64,000 nt of DNA from Vanrija pseudolonga (GCF_020906515.1 NC_085852.1:1984001-2048000), one strand, 5' to 3'; shown: positions 23,063-35,083, numbered from the stretch's first letter. Made by a program: numbers and translations. Notes: a model not told the origin generated them from the sequence alone.

Positions 23063-24712
23063 CTATTGGACAATGTACTCGTCCCAGGGCGATGGCGCAT
23101 GTACAACGGGTGGGGCGGCGGGGGCGGCGGCGTAAAGCGGGGGCATGTAGTGTGCGTAAGTGGCTGGCGAGACGCCGTAGGGGCCCTGGGCTGCAGCAGC
23201 TGCGGAGTCTGGCGGAGGAGGCGCCACGGCGTACTGTGCGGGGAAGTATGGGTGACCAGGCTGATCAGCGCCAGTCCCGAGAGGCGCCGGAACGGCTGCC
23301 GCCGCCGCCGCGCCGCCGCCGGCCGCCATCGATGCCTGCTCGCCGTATGCTCCCGCTGAGGTGGCGGTGGGCGCCGGGGCGCCGGAGGTAGCGGAAGGGT
23401 CTGCACCTGCTGCCAAGTGATAGTGCTGCTGCTGCTGTTGCTGCTGCTGCTGGAGACGAGAAGCAGAGCCATACGAGGGTGGCGGTGTCGTAACGGGCGC
23501 AACGAGGCCCTGCTGCTGTTGGAGCTGCTGGTGGTGCTGGAGGGGCGAGACGCCATAGACCGGGAAGGCGGTGGGGGACACGAGGCCGCCCCTGGCACTG
23601 TACGACGCGCCACCAACGTACGAGTGTTGCTGTGCTTCCCATTGTTGTTGCTGGTAGTAGGCGTCGTGAGGAGACAGCGGTTGCTGAAGCTGGTATCCGC
23701 TTGGCACGCGGGCGTGGTGGTAAGGGTGCATCCCGTGGACGCGGTATGCCGTCTCGGCCATGGAGCGGGGCGACGTGATGAGGGCAAGAGCGTTTGGAGC
23801 CGACCTCGCACGGTGCTTCTTGAGGAGCTTCTTCGTGCCGCCGCGCTCGTACTGATAGTCTGGGAACTTCTTCTTGAAGGCACGCATCAGACGCTCGGCG
23901 AGCTCGTTCCAGGGAGCCTTCTGGTCTGGAGTCATCGAGTTCCATTCCTTTCCGAGGAGCTTGGAAAGGTCACCCGTTGAGAGGTTTGGGTTGTGGAGGG
24001 CGAGTTCGGGCCGGCGAACGCGCATGTAGATGAAGTAGACTGCATGTGTCAGCCACACGTTTTGGCACGGACGATGCGCGCGATGCGCTATGGTGCTGGC
24101 GCAAAGTGGATCCTGGATCGACGCGACAGCCGAGGCTTTTCGAGGCGAGACACCAAACTCCACTCTACTCCACAGGGGGGCAGTGACGCCCAACGCACGC
24201 CCACATTACATCTGCGACAACTCACTGTTCATGGGGCGACGCGGCGTGTAGTCGGCCTTGCGATCCTGGCGCAGAAGCTCGGGGAGCGAGTCCCAGTCGT
24301 CAAACGAGTTGTTGGGCCACTGCACGCTTGGAGGAACGAGCTGGGGGATGACAATGTTGTCATTGTCGGTAGCGGTATGTAATGGCGAGTAGAGGTCATA
24401 GTCGGGAGACACGGGCGTGACGGGCGACGACCTGTTCTCGGGCGAGCTCATCTTGTCATAGTTGGGGGGCGACGCGTACGATGTCGATGCGTCCGAGATG
24501 GAGCGTCTTGAGGCAAAGTAGTCTCCTGATGAGGGCAGCGACGCGTCGGCCGTGAGCGGTGACAGAGGTGTGTTGGGGATGGTGTGCACCGGAAGGGTTG
24601 CCGAGGCCGGGGTCGACATTGAGTAGTTTGCAAACATCCTGTCTGGGCCGCGTTGATGGTATGACTGGCTGAAGTTGGAAGCGGGGATGTTGATGGGGGC
24701 AGGCTTGGCCAT
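23063..24712 (-). CDS. HMG-box transcription factor (sequence-specific, Ste11/Mat-like class)
   Basis: Two exons. Exon 1 (ATG 24712, MAKPAPINIPASNFSQSYHQ) is Ser/Pro-rich and ends in RRPMN. A roughly 190-nt intron interrupts the HMG box right after its first conserved residues, and exon 2 continues IYFIYMRVRRPELALHNPNL, LSKLLGKEWNSMTPDQKAPW and FKKKFPDYQYERGGTKKLLK. The single box, the PDYQY ending and the basic tail resemble the sequence-specific (SOX/MATA/Ste11/Prf1) class rather than the abundant non-specific HMGB class. The C-terminal half is low-complexity with Gln runs, Ala/Pro stretches and Tyr-containing activation-like segments, ending SPWDEYIVQ with TAG at 23063-23065. A mating/filamentation regulator such as Mat2/Prf1 is possible but not shown. 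A 4.3-kb gene-poor stretch lies upstream. Confidence 0.8.
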
Positions 24713-27449
24713 TAGGGGCAGGTGATGGTTATAGGCAACAACACTGGGTTGGAGGTATGCTCAAGCAAGAGAGGACGTGGTCGACGACGCAAACGGGTGT
24801 TAAGAGATCAAGGAAGGTGGTGGTGAAGAGAGAGGGAGGTGGGGGGGGGGGCTGTTGTGGAACACGGCTAAGTTATCGTGTATCAATCAATTGCTTCGAG
24901 GCAAGAAGACGAGACAGGGGGGCAAGGGCGGGCAAGGAGGAGGAGGAGGATGGGGGAGAGATGGGCAGTGAGTGGGGTATGGGGGGAGAAGAGTCGGCTG
25001 TTGAGGAAGATCTTAAAGAGGAACGAGCCGGCTGTTGGGATCAGGCCAATGTCGTGTATCGGCGCGCGCGACGAGGATACCGACTACAGGCGAGAGAGCG
25101 AGAGGTAGAGTGTGTTGGAGAGGAGCAGAGGGCTAGACTCGTTGAGCGCATCGATCGCAGCCGACTGTGCCACACTGTGTCACCAGTCCATCGTTCATCC
25201 CACGCCCTGAAGGGGGCGGTTTACGGCTCACGAGCCTTGGAGCAATGACACGCAAGCAGGAGGCCATTTCGGTTTACATTCCGTGTGCAGCTTACGACAT
25301 GGGCCATGTTGTCTGAGACTGGAGGTGGCGGCGGCGCCGCGGGGTGGAAGGGGGCACGGGGGCAGAGGACGGGGGGGGAGTTAGAACGAGGCGCACGGCT
25401 CGGACGCGAGATCTCGTGCGTTTGTGCACGCTCTCGCAGTTGTCTGGCTGGTCCGCTGGCCGCCTGACCGGGTCGGCTTTGCCGTCGAGTGAATCTTGCT
25501 CGAGACTAGCGTCACTGGCCGTGCCAGGGACTAGGCAAGGGCAAGGAATTAAAAGTAAGCCTCATGAGTCTGAGCAAAGTTGGCGCTTGCGGCCAGGGCA
25601 AGGTGGGGGTGGGTGGGGCGACACAGGGCCGGTACGATCCCACCGAGAAAAAAAAAAAAAGGGAGGGTGGGTCGCTGCAGTCGGTCACTGTCAGGTGGCC
25701 CTCTAGTCTCTGCCCTGGCCGCCCCAAGAAAAAGTGGGCAGGGTGGATTAGCATAGGTGGTAGCTCGTTCAGGGGTGGATCCTTGGAACGCCACCAAACC
25801 AGGTATGGGTGTGCATGCAGCAGCTGCGTGGTACGGGTATGCTTTGGCGAGTGTTGACCGAGAGGCGAAGGACGAGGCTACCCTCGCCAGTTCCTCGCCA
25901 GTTCCTTCGCCAGTTCCCAGCGGTTCCAGGGGACCACTGCTCACGTCACCATCCGAACCCTGCGATCCGAAACCACCGAGCGAGACTGATGAATAGGGGG
26001 CAACGAGGCACATGGCAGAAAAATCAAATGGGCGGCGGTGTCGACGAGCAAACAGTAAGCGCCCAGAAGGCGAGCCAGAAGGCAGGCCAGCCCATCCATC
26101 CATCAGCCAGCCAGCCGCCTCGCAGCCCAGATCCTTTCCTTTCCTGCAGCCGCCACCACCAGCAGGCGGAGGTAAACCTCTGGGGCGCACCCTGCAAACG
26201 CGTCTGCCACTTCGTCGTTTTGACCGACGAGCGCTGGCGGGTGGACGCGAGAGCCAGAGAGCAGCAGCCAGAGACGTCTGCTGCGGAGCTGTGTGGGCCG
26301 GCCCCCTCGCCCTTCCTCGCCCCCTGTGTGCGCCACAATGTACGGCGCGTCATACGGGATTGGCTGTGGAGCAAGGTTGTTCGTTTCGTTGGCGTGGTGG
26401 TGGTGCTGCTGCATCTCGAATCTGCACACACGCACGCAAAGATGGGGGCGCGGCGCTTGGCGCTGGGGAGCCACCACCGCGTGTTCACTGCCGCCTGGCT
26501 CGGGGGTCGCAGAACACTCGTTCGTCCAGAGTGGGGATCTGATCTCGGCCACAGAACCCCGGCTAGGCAGCCGACGGAACTTGTCGAGACGCTCAGAGGC
26601 GGCTCGAGGCCTTCTAATCTTGGACCCATGTGATTCCCAAAATGCTGGGTGCGAGTAACCGCCCGGGATCTATAGACGCCGCGGCGGTCCCCCCTCGAAA
26701 AGCAGTAGCGCGCGGATGCGTGTGCATGTGTGTGTGTGGGCATGCGTGCGTGAACGGGCGCGCGGGCGCGGGTCCGCTCGGATGAGCAACAGCGGCTGTC
26801 ACCGCAATGTTGTTCGCGTCGTTGCCTGCCTGCCTGCAGAGCAGAGCCGATTGACCGCACCTCCGCAGCAGCAGTCACTCCTTTCGCCCCACTTGTCCAG
26901 AGCCGCCCTCCCTGACGCGCGCACGCACGCACGCAAAGCAGAGAGCGTGGCCTGTCAACAGAGGAGGATGTAGCGCCCGCTGTGTATACTTCCGCTGCGC
27001 ACATCCCATAGAGTGCCTCGTCTCCTTCAAGTGCCTGCCTCGTGCCAGAGAAACGCCTCGAAGGCGCCCCAGTGGCACCGAGACAATGAATAGGTGCCGC
27101 GATTTTTGTTCCGCTCTTGGCCGCAGGTGGCTGCAGCACTGTCGGCGCGCGCGGCAGTGCGTTTGTTTGGGCAACCTCTACTAATGGGGCTCGGCTCGTG
27201 GCTCGCTCGCTCGCTCTCAACGGCGCTCCGCTCTGGCCTGCCCTGTTTGACTTGACGCCTCGAATCGCGCCGACACGGCTAGTCAAGCTATGAATGCCAA
27301 TGAATCTGAGGCTGGCCGAGGCGTGCATCAACAGTGATTGCTCCGAGATGGGCCGGACGTTGGCTCGCGCATGAAACGCCACCAGAGCAGAGTGCACGTC
27401 CAAGGCAACAAACTCACCCTGTGTGCTGCCCGGGCGGGCGGGACGCGCC

Positions 27450-27526
27450 GCCACCACCACCACCACCACCACCACCACCACCACCACCACCACCACCACC
27501 ACCACCACCACCACCACCACCACCAC
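27450..27526. repeat. CCA trinucleotide microsatellite, about 25 copies
   Basis: Near-perfect uninterrupted CCA repeats ending in three CGC units. In the plus frames it reads poly-His/poly-Pro and on the minus strand poly-Val/Trp, which inflates spurious open frames; there is no supporting gene structure. Confidence 0.95.
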
Positions 27527-28722
27527 CGCCGCCGCCTCGCCGCGCCGTCAAGCAAGACTGCCTCCGTGTCTTTCCGTGCGCGCGTCGGCGTCAACGTGAA
27601 CAGTGAACGTGCACAGTGTGACGTCTAGCCCAAGCGAAGCTCGGCCCCAGCCAAACCTAAACCCGTGCCGTGGTCGCGTCTGGTCTGGCGTGATCAGCAG
27701 ATTCGGATGGCGACGTGGCCTCGCACATGTCTTGCATCGGCCAACACGCCCCTCTGTGCGGTGCACCGCTGCTGGTCGTGGCTGCGTCGTGGCCGTCGGC
27801 TGAGAGTTTTCCCGATGCAATAGTAACACAGGTGCGATAGTCATGTGAGCTTTGCATGGATGCATGCCCCTCCCCCACCCCATCACCCATCAATCACACC
27901 CAAGGCACCATGGCAGCAGCACCACTTGCCACAAAAGTGAAGTGGTCTGCCCATTGAGACGAGGGGTTGAGGGGGCCCCCTGGGTGGGCCCGACGTCACT
28001 GAGATCTCAATCGTTGTGCCAGATCCCTCTTTTCGATCGCGTGGCGAGCGTGGGGGTAACCATTCCTGGCATTAACCACAGTTACCAGCTGATAGCCTTA
28101 ATGTGGTTTGCTGGAGCCAGTAACCAGATCTGGCTCGAGACGTGAGGGGTTGGGGTCAAGTGCCATGACGACGCGCGCGGAGGTCGGCGACGACGCTGGC
28201 TGGCTGTAACTTGGTGCTCCTGCTGCTGCGCACGCCGACTGGCTTACGCCAAGATGCCCGCCGCCGCGGCGCGCGCCCTCACCTGACGCTGGTGGCTTGA
28301 ATGCCCGATCTCTCTCGCTCTCCTTGATCACATCGTCGGCCTACCGACCGAGCGAGCGAGTGACCGATGCAACGCCGCACACTCTCCTGAACTTGTTTAC
28401 GCAGCGTCACTGCGTCACTGGCTTGGATGAAGGAACAAAGTCCGACCGGCATCTCTGGCGCCGACATATTGAACCTTGATGCGACACAGTTCCGCCAGCG
28501 CCGCAGCGCCGCCCACGGGCCGAGCGCAAGTGACTCACTTCGGCGTCTGAAGCGAGCCGAGCGGACAGCCGAGAGGGTCAGTTGTCCGCGCGTTGTCTTC
28601 CTCTCGCTGGCTGCATGCACGTTTGCTCTCGTCGACCACGACCACGACAACGGCGCGGCGGCACGGCGACGAACCGCCGCAGTGGGTAAGCTTGAAACTC
28701 AGGCCGGCTTGTGACCGGTGTC

Positions 28723-28762
28723 TTCGAATTGAGAGGCACCCCACTAGTCTCAACTGTTCGAA
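28723..28762. other. Imperfect inverted repeat (hairpin)
   Basis: TTCGAATTGAGA (28723-28734) is followed after 13 bases by TCTCAA-CTG-TTCGAA (28748-28762), which pairs with it apart from a 3-base bulge. It lies about 215 bp beyond the stop of the secreted-protein gene, so it could form in that gene's 3' UTR or act as a terminator. Confidence 0.5.
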
Positions 28763-28975
28763 ACTCTGCTACAATGCAAATGTCTATAGGCCCGATGAGA
28801 TACGGTATATGCTATGGGGTTGCTGCTAAAGCAGGTAATGCTCTTTTTGCTCCGATTGTAATGAGGGGGTCTAGTGCTGCGACTAGATCCAAGTAGTGCG
28901 GGGTCGAGACAGTCCAGTCCAACGCGGTAGTGCGACGTGTTTCGCTTTGTGTCGGAGTCTGCTATGCGCCGCCGC

Positions 28976-30922
28976 CTAGCCAAAGTGCGACTCGAGTCGG
29001 GCAATGGCTGCGGCGTGCAAGTCCTCGAAGTGGGCCCTGGACTTGGCCGTGTCGGTAGAGCAGCCTGGGCGCGGCAGTCAGCACTGCTCGATGGATGAAA
29101 CAGAGGCGAGATCTATCACACCCAGTGGGCTGTCTCGGGGCTGCGATCGCTGCCAACGAGACGAGACGCTCGCTGCGAGATCTGGCCAACGACGCCGACG
29201 GCGACGACGACGACAAGGTCGCCGCAGCAGCAGCTAGCTAGCTAGATACTCACCGATTGCAGACCACCCTACGCGAGCGCCGTTTGGCGCCTGTTCAATC
29301 TTGAGGAGGACGTGCACGTTGCTAACGTGCGTGCCGTCGATCGCGAGCAGGCCCGACCGCCCAACCAGCGACGACGCCTGCGCAAACCACGTCTCCCAGC
29401 GCTTGGGGTGGTCAGGCGACCCGACCATCCGGTCGAGGCGCTCGGTCACGTCGGTACCGTGCATGCCATACGCTCGCAAAGATCCCGGCGCGTTGTCGCA
29501 CTCGTGCCGACCCTGCTCGTCGTCGTGTTAGCCTCGTCTCGCACGGCACATTCTTCCGCTTGGCCACTGGCGGCCTCTGGCCACGCAGAGTCTGCCTTCC
29601 TCTCCTCTCGCGCACCCTCTTTCTTGCGCGCAAGCGAGCGCTTGCGCACTTTTACACGCGCGCACCTGCCTCGCACAACGTGCCACACTTTCCAGAACCG
29701 AACACGCCCCCGCATGCCCCCGCACACGTCGCACGAGACGGACGGCCATGGCAGATACCGCCTTTGGCGGCATGTGCCACTGGGCTGGAGGGCTACAATG
29801 GACAAGATTAGGCTCCGCGCCGAGAGGTCGCCGCAAGGCGCTGCCTGCCGCCTGACCCCCTCCCTCGCCGCAAACGACGGCGAAAGATCCTGTCCGGCCA
29901 GCTCGGAGTCGGCTTGTCGGCCCCACAGAGAGCAAGCGACCCCAGGCCGGCAGTGGACCACATGGGCGCCCGTTCCGCTCGGCCTGGCTGCCTGGTCACT
30001 CAGGTGCCCGGGATCGGATCAGCGCCACAGCAGCCACGCGCTATCTCGGCTCCCGTCTGCTCCCGACTGGGCTGCGGTGGCTTGGTGCGGATTTGACTTG
30101 GGGGGCTGGGGGGGCTGGGCCGGCTGGGCCAGCTGGGCTTCTTTCACACCGCCGCCGACGTCGTTCTCGCTCGTTACTCACCACGGCAGGAGCAGCAGCG
30201 GCGTCGAGGTCGCGCCATTTTCGTGCATTGCACCAGTCGCCAACGTGCGCCCATACCTCGTGCGCGCTTCTGTCGCGAATGAGGCCCTCGTTTGAGGCGG
30301 CGAACAACGAATTTCCTTTCTGCAGGCCAAGACGCACATTCCGTCAGCGATCGTTTTGGCACATTCCTGTGTAAGGCAAGGGCAGCAGCGCCTGTCTGCC
30401 TGCAGAGTATGTGCAGTAGCGCACGTAGCGTCGCTGCTCGCTCCATTCCCACACTTGCAGGACTTTTGGATGGCGCAGACAGCCGCGGAGACAAAAATGG
30501 AACCTCCTGGGCTCTACGGTGGCGCTGATCACCTCAAGCCACGGCACCTTATTGCACCGGCTGGCCCCACTTTGGACAGGCGGCAGCAGGTGGCAGGCAG
30601 GTGGGTCAGGCCACGGAGAACCCGATGTAGAGGTAACGGAGCGCGACGAGCGCGACAAGTACGCAGTACGGCTAGTCTAGCCAGGCATAGGTACGGCGAC
30701 GGCGACTGCTGCGTGCTGCGTGTTGCCTGCTGCCTGCTGCTACCTGCGGCTGCATCGAAACACAAAGCACCAAGAACAGACACTCACCGGACAGTTGATA
30801 TTGGTATGCAGCGTCGCTAGCGTAAAGTGCCGTTGGAGGGTGACAGGGCCCGCAGACACGTTGGCCACCAACAAGGCGAGCACGAGACCAGCCGAAACGA
30901 GGAATGAGCGCAGGGCGAGCAT
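28976..30922 (-). CDS. Unrecognised small secreted protein with four cysteines
   Basis: I do not recognise this protein. A four-exon model fits in frame. Exon 1 (30922-30788) starts with a clear signal peptide (MLALRSFLVSAGLVLALLVA, then NVSAGPV) and ends NINCP before GTGAGT. Exon 2 (near 30326-30188) begins after a GCTGAC...CTGCAG acceptor and reads KGNSLFAASNEGLIRDRSAH, then EVWAHVGDWCNARKWRDLDA. Exon 3 (near 29516-29257) starts GRHECDNAPGSLRAYGMHGT and contains RLDRMVGSPDHPKRWETWF and VSNVHVLLKIEQAPNGARV. Exon 4 (29066-28976) ends HAAAIARLESHFG, TAG at 28976-28978. All splice phases agree, giving about 206 residues with four Cys in the mature part. Two introns (~460 and ~670 nt) are far longer than the local norm, so an extra small exon may be missed. 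Confidence 0.5.
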
Positions 30923-32277
30923 GGCAGGATATGCAGGATGCAGGATGGCTGCTTCTGTGGCTGGGCTAGAGGAGGGGGCTAGTAACAGCTGTCGATGAAA
31001 CGGTCGCCGGGGGCGCAGCTTGGCGTCGAGCGAGTTGGAGGGGGTCAGGTGGCGAAGAAGACGGGTGGCGAGGGTGCGGTGGGTGGGTCGGTGTGAGGGC
31101 GGGGGTGGGGGCGGGGGTGAGGATGAGTGGTGGTGGTGGAGCTGGAGCAACCAGTGGCGACGACGGTGGGTATGGTATCTCCAGCTGCGTCGCTACGTCC
31201 TCGTCTTAAGAACTGCTGCACCTCCTCGTCGTCAACATTGCAAGCAGCGCTCGCTCTCTCGCTTCACAGGGCGTGCACGGCGCGGGATACGACGACGCCA
31301 TACCGTGCCCCGCGGGCGTTGGAGTGCTGGGCTGATGCAGAGAGAGGCACCCACCCATCACTCACGCCCCCGTCGTCCTCGTCGACCCGTCCCTCACCGC
31401 CCTGGACGGAGCGATGCAGCGCAGCGGTGCGTGCCACTTGGCAAGTGGCAACGCGGTGGGAGCGAGCGTGTGCCCGCCAAGATCTGTGAGAGATCGTCGT
31501 CGTCGTCGTCGTCGCTTGGTCGTCTTCGTCGACAACAAGGCCCCGTCATATGCCGTACCGCCGGGAACGGTGCGTCCTGAGTCGCTAATGTCTGTCCCCA
31601 CGGCGCGGCGCGCCACTCTGCACTGCACCGCGACAACGCCGATCCCAGCATGCCCAGTACCTCGCATGCGTGCACCTGCGTGCGGCCGTTGCGCGCAGAT
31701 AGACGCGATACCGCCGGCGCTCGCTCCCGTGCGTCGCCCGGAGTGATTTGGCGCGCGGCGGGACGCATCCCAATTGACTTTTACCTGACAGCTGATGTCT
31801 CGTCTGGTCTGATCGCCCAACACGAGACATGTGGGCCTGGCCCATCGCCGCGCCCAGCTTTGACTGGCCGTGTGCTTGGCCCAAACGCACGCTGAACGCT
31901 GCGTCGCATTTTGTTTTCTAACGCGTACAGCGGCGGCGTGAGCGCCTCCAGAGGTGGTGCTCGTTGACAACCAGCCAAGCCAAAAGCATGCAACATGAAC
32001 AAACTCTGTGCGAAGTCGATACGGCATTGTGCTTTGTGAACGAACACCCAGTGCCTGCGTTTGCGAGGTACCCATGAGTATAAAAAAGTGCTTCACGACC
32101 GAGGTTGGCGACGAAACAATGTCACTCGGGGTGTAGTGTTATGCACCGAGATCTGCACACCGCCGCGATCTCGATCCATGCCATACCCCAATCCTCGCCC
32201 GCTCCGATCGTCGCTTGTACTCTTCTCTCAAAATAACAACATGCAGATTAAAAACTACAATGCAGGTCATGCAGCAG
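30923..32277. other. Intergenic, promoter of the secreted-protein gene
   Basis: 1.35 kb between the secreted-protein start and the stop of the transporter gene, both minus strand. GC-rich, with a GTCGTCGTCGTCGTCG run near 31496-31512 and a TATAAAAAAG element near 32079 on the plus strand that precedes no recognisable gene. No gene seen. Confidence 0.5.
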
Positions 32278-33992
32278 CTACAGGCCACAGCTATTGCCAA
32301 TCTCATCCTTGGGCGGCGGCGGCCGCTGCTGGAACGCAGGCACATTCAGCGTCGCGGACGAGGACGGGGCAGTGTCGCTGGTTGGCACAGATGTGTACGA
32401 GTACAGTTCGCCTCGGACAGACTTGGATCCCACCGGCTGCGGCGACGGGCTGCGCGACAGCGGCGTCTCCTCGTTGTCCTCGAGGGCAGGCGGCGCCTTC
32501 TTAAGGCTCGACATGGCGACCCACGCCGCTGACGAGAGGATGATGACTGTGCCGAGGAAGCTGAGGAAGGTGGGGATGGTGCCGAAGACCAGGAGGTCGA
32601 GGATGACGGCGAAGAAGATCTGGTGGGTGAGCGGGGAGCTGACAGACGAGGGGAGCGGAGGGTAGAGACACGCCTCACCACTCGCAGCCGACACCTACCT
32701 GAAGATACATTGCCAGACCCGCTCGGCCGGCCTTCTCGTGCTGCAGCCCAAAGGTAAGGAGGCACTGGGCACAGAATCCAAACACGCCGATGAGAATGAT
32801 GAGGGCAAATCCGTAGGTATTATTAGGCCATTGCTGGTTGCCAGGGATGATGAGCATCGCACTGGGCGTGTCAGTAAGGCAGCCAAGGCGGCTGACAGGT
32901 GGACTCACATGCCGCAGGTAAAAGTACAGGCCATCGAGAAGTAGCCGATCGAGTGGAGGGCGTTGGCCCGCTTTCCGATGTAGCGAATAGATAGATCTGG
33001 AAGTCAGTTGCTGTTACTAATCCGCAATGTTACTACTCACACGCCGTAGCAGAGAAGAAGACACCCCCAAGGGCCCAGGTCACAGCGACAAGACGAGACG
33101 AGCTCTCAGTGTCGTCAGTCGGCAGGTCGATATTCAGGCGTCCCTTGCGGGTATTATCATCCATGGGCTTGGTGTCCCAGCCATGGCCAAAGATGAATGG
33201 TGGGCGAGAGATGAGAATCACACCGAGGAGCGACGCAAAGCCCGAGATGGCCTCTTTGAGCCCAAAGCTCTCCCCGAGGAGGAGGAACCCAAACAGGGCG
33301 GTAAAGCTCGGGGTGAGGAAACTAATCGTCACGGCGTCCGACACACTGAGCGCCCGGAGGGCCTGGTAGGCGCAGACGAGGCCGCCAAAGCCGGCCATGC
33401 CGCGCAGCACGAGGATCTTGCGCACGTCAGGCGGGCCGAGGATGGGGTGCGGGTCGCGGCGGATGAAGAGCACGATCCAGCAGAAGATGAGAGTGATGCC
33501 CATGCGCACAAAGATGAGGGTGAGTGTCGACATCTCGGTCGTCTCCATCAAGAACTTGACCGACGTCGACATGGACGCGAAGAAGAACTGCGCCATGGCG
33601 ATGAGGAACAGGCCATAGTTGTGGTCGTAGAGCTGGAGGATGGTCGGGTGCAGGTATGCGCGGATGCCGCGCTCCTTGTTCCCTCCGACGACGTGCAGAT
33701 CGACAAAGGTGTTGGAGTGCAGCGGGAGCACCTCGTCGTCATCGTCTCCATCGTCGTCGTCATCGTCGTCATTGTCCTCGTACTCCTCGACAAAGGTGTC
33801 CTCGACGAGCGGCTTGACTGCGCTCGTGCCGGTCGGGCTGACGTCCGCGCCATCAAACGCGCGCGAAAAGGTGCTGTCGCTGCGCGGGCGCGTTGTTGCT
33901 GCCGATGATCTTCTTCTCGAGCTCATGGGCGTAGTAGTACGCGCGACTGGGCTTGCGCTTCGGAAACCGTCGCCATTGTGGGGCGACGCCAT
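32278..33992 (-). CDS. EamA/DMT-superfamily transporter (SLC35G-like)
   Basis: Integral membrane protein of the drug/metabolite transporter superfamily, substrate unknown. Seen: ATG at 33992 (MASPHNGDGFRSASPVARTT), a cytosolic N-terminus with a long acidic tract (EEYEDNDDDDDDDGDDDDEV), then two EamA repeats. The first includes YGLFLIAMAQFFFASMSTSV, LTLIFVRMGITLIFCWIVLF, ILVLRGMAGFGGLVCAYQAL and AVTISFLTPSFTALFGFLLL; the second includes YGFALIILIGVFGFCAQCLL and IFFAVILDLLVFGTIPTFLS. About ten helices in total. The Ser/Pro-rich C-terminus ends DEIGNSCGL, TAG at 32278-32280. The first 350 residues are one exon, then four or so short introns. The start at 33992 is preferred over further-upstream frames because it begins a typical charged N-terminus. 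Confidence 0.9.
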
Positions 33993-35083
33993 CGAGTGGG
34001 CGTTTCGGTTTCTGGATTTGGAGGGATGCTTTGAGATTAGAGGCGCGATGCAGAGGATGGCGCTGGCCGTGCTGTAGTTATAGACAATGCAAGAAGATGA
34101 TGGTGAGTGAGATGGTGAGTGTGGGGTAGTGGGAGTGTGTAGTTTTGTGGCCCCAAAGAAAGCTGTGACATGGTCGCAAGCGACTGACTTCGTAGCTGCG
34201 GAGTCGGATCGGCAAGTGAAAGACTGACATCGCACTTGGCCGAAAGGTGAGTGGACTTGACGGATTATTTAAGCACCTCATTTTGAGTTGTGACTGCCCA
34301 CGTGCAATTTGCCTCCGCCTCCCGCTGGGCGATGAGGTTCCAGCCAGCGAGCGAGAGGAACCAACATCTCGGTCGGTCGAGTGTTGGTCGTTTGGGGTGG
34401 GGGTGTCAGCTGATCAGCTGACCACCGACCGAGAGACCAAATTGTATCGATACCGCCTTATCTTGTGGCATTTGGGCGGCTAGCACAGAGGCACGCGCCG
34501 TCTAATCAGTTGGAGCCATGGATGGATGGATGATGGATGGTGATGAGTGGATTGACGACGCTGGCGTCCTCGTCGTCGCCCGTGCGACTCGAGGCCGAAG
34601 GCGAGAGCAGTGCATACAACCGTGCGGGCACTAGCCACGCTGGTATATTCCGGCGTGGCCTCGAGCCTGCGGATTGTGGCCGCTGTCTGTCATGGTGACT
34701 CGCCAAGCCCGATCATTCCCGCCACCTTTGCCCGTGCATGCTCCATGCAGTCAATGTCACGTCATGGGCTCCATGGCCTCTGATGACCAAGTGCGACTAA
34801 CGCTGTGGTCGCCGCCGCTGTCGCTCGGTTTGCTTTACCGGTGGACCGACGCCGCTACGCGCAATGCGCTGTCAAAGATTGGCCAGAGGTGTTGTTTTTG
34901 TCGGTCGACCAGTGGAAAGCCGCGAAAATCGGGCAGTCAGAGGTCAGTGGCCGCCGGTTAACCTGAACTGCTTAGCGGGAAGCAACGAGGCAGGGCAGCC
35001 ACTGATAATTACAAGGCCTCGACGCGTATTGTTGCCATCTCAATCTTTTGCCATCACACACAACAACACTCTACAGTATCAAG
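33993..35083. promoter_or_regulatory. Divergent promoter between the EamA transporter and the class I peroxidase
   Basis: 1.09 kb between opposite start codons. It contains a CGGTCGGTCG-type block near 34370, the palindrome-containing stretch GTCAGCTGATCAGCTGAC (34407-34424) and CCATGGATGGATGG near 34517-34530. The first is a perfect 18-bp inverted repeat and a plausible dimeric-factor site. No gene seen. Confidence 0.55.
34407..34424. promoter_or_regulatory. Perfect 18-bp palindrome in the divergent promoter
   Basis: GTCAGCTGATCAGCTGAC reads the same on both strands and contains two CAGCTG E-box cores flanking TGATCA. It lies about 415 bp from the transporter ATG and 660 bp from the peroxidase ATG. 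An E-box-binding (bHLH-type) site is a guess from the core only. Confidence 0.5.

Larger units (their letters stand above)
24713..28975. other. 4.3-kb region without a convincing gene
   Basis: Upstream of the HMG-box gene and downstream of the secreted-protein gene. It holds an 11-base G run at about 24841-24851, an A run near 25650, a long CCA microsatellite at 27450-27526, TG/GC-rich alternating stretches near 26715-26770, and an AT-richer island with a hairpin at 28.7-28.9 kb. The many open frames are Arg/Ser/Pro-rich and look like GC-driven artefacts. A long regulatory region or an unrecognised non-coding transcript is possible. Confidence 0.5.

Noticed and set aside
26024-27526. 500-codon minus-strand open frame beginning with a poly-Val run
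   Set aside because: The start is the CCA microsatellite read backwards. The rest is Arg/Ser/Cys-rich, has no domain, splice logic or codon pattern of the neighbouring genes, and competing frames of similar quality overlap it.
27330-27630. Poly-His plus-strand frame at the CCA repeat as a metal-binding peptide
   Set aside because: The His run is only the microsatellite; no upstream promoter, splice structure or flanking domain supports it.
32070-32160. Plus-strand TATAAAAAAG as promoter of an unannotated gene
   Set aside because: No plus-strand coding frame with family resemblance or splice pattern follows before the convergent transporter gene ends at 32278.
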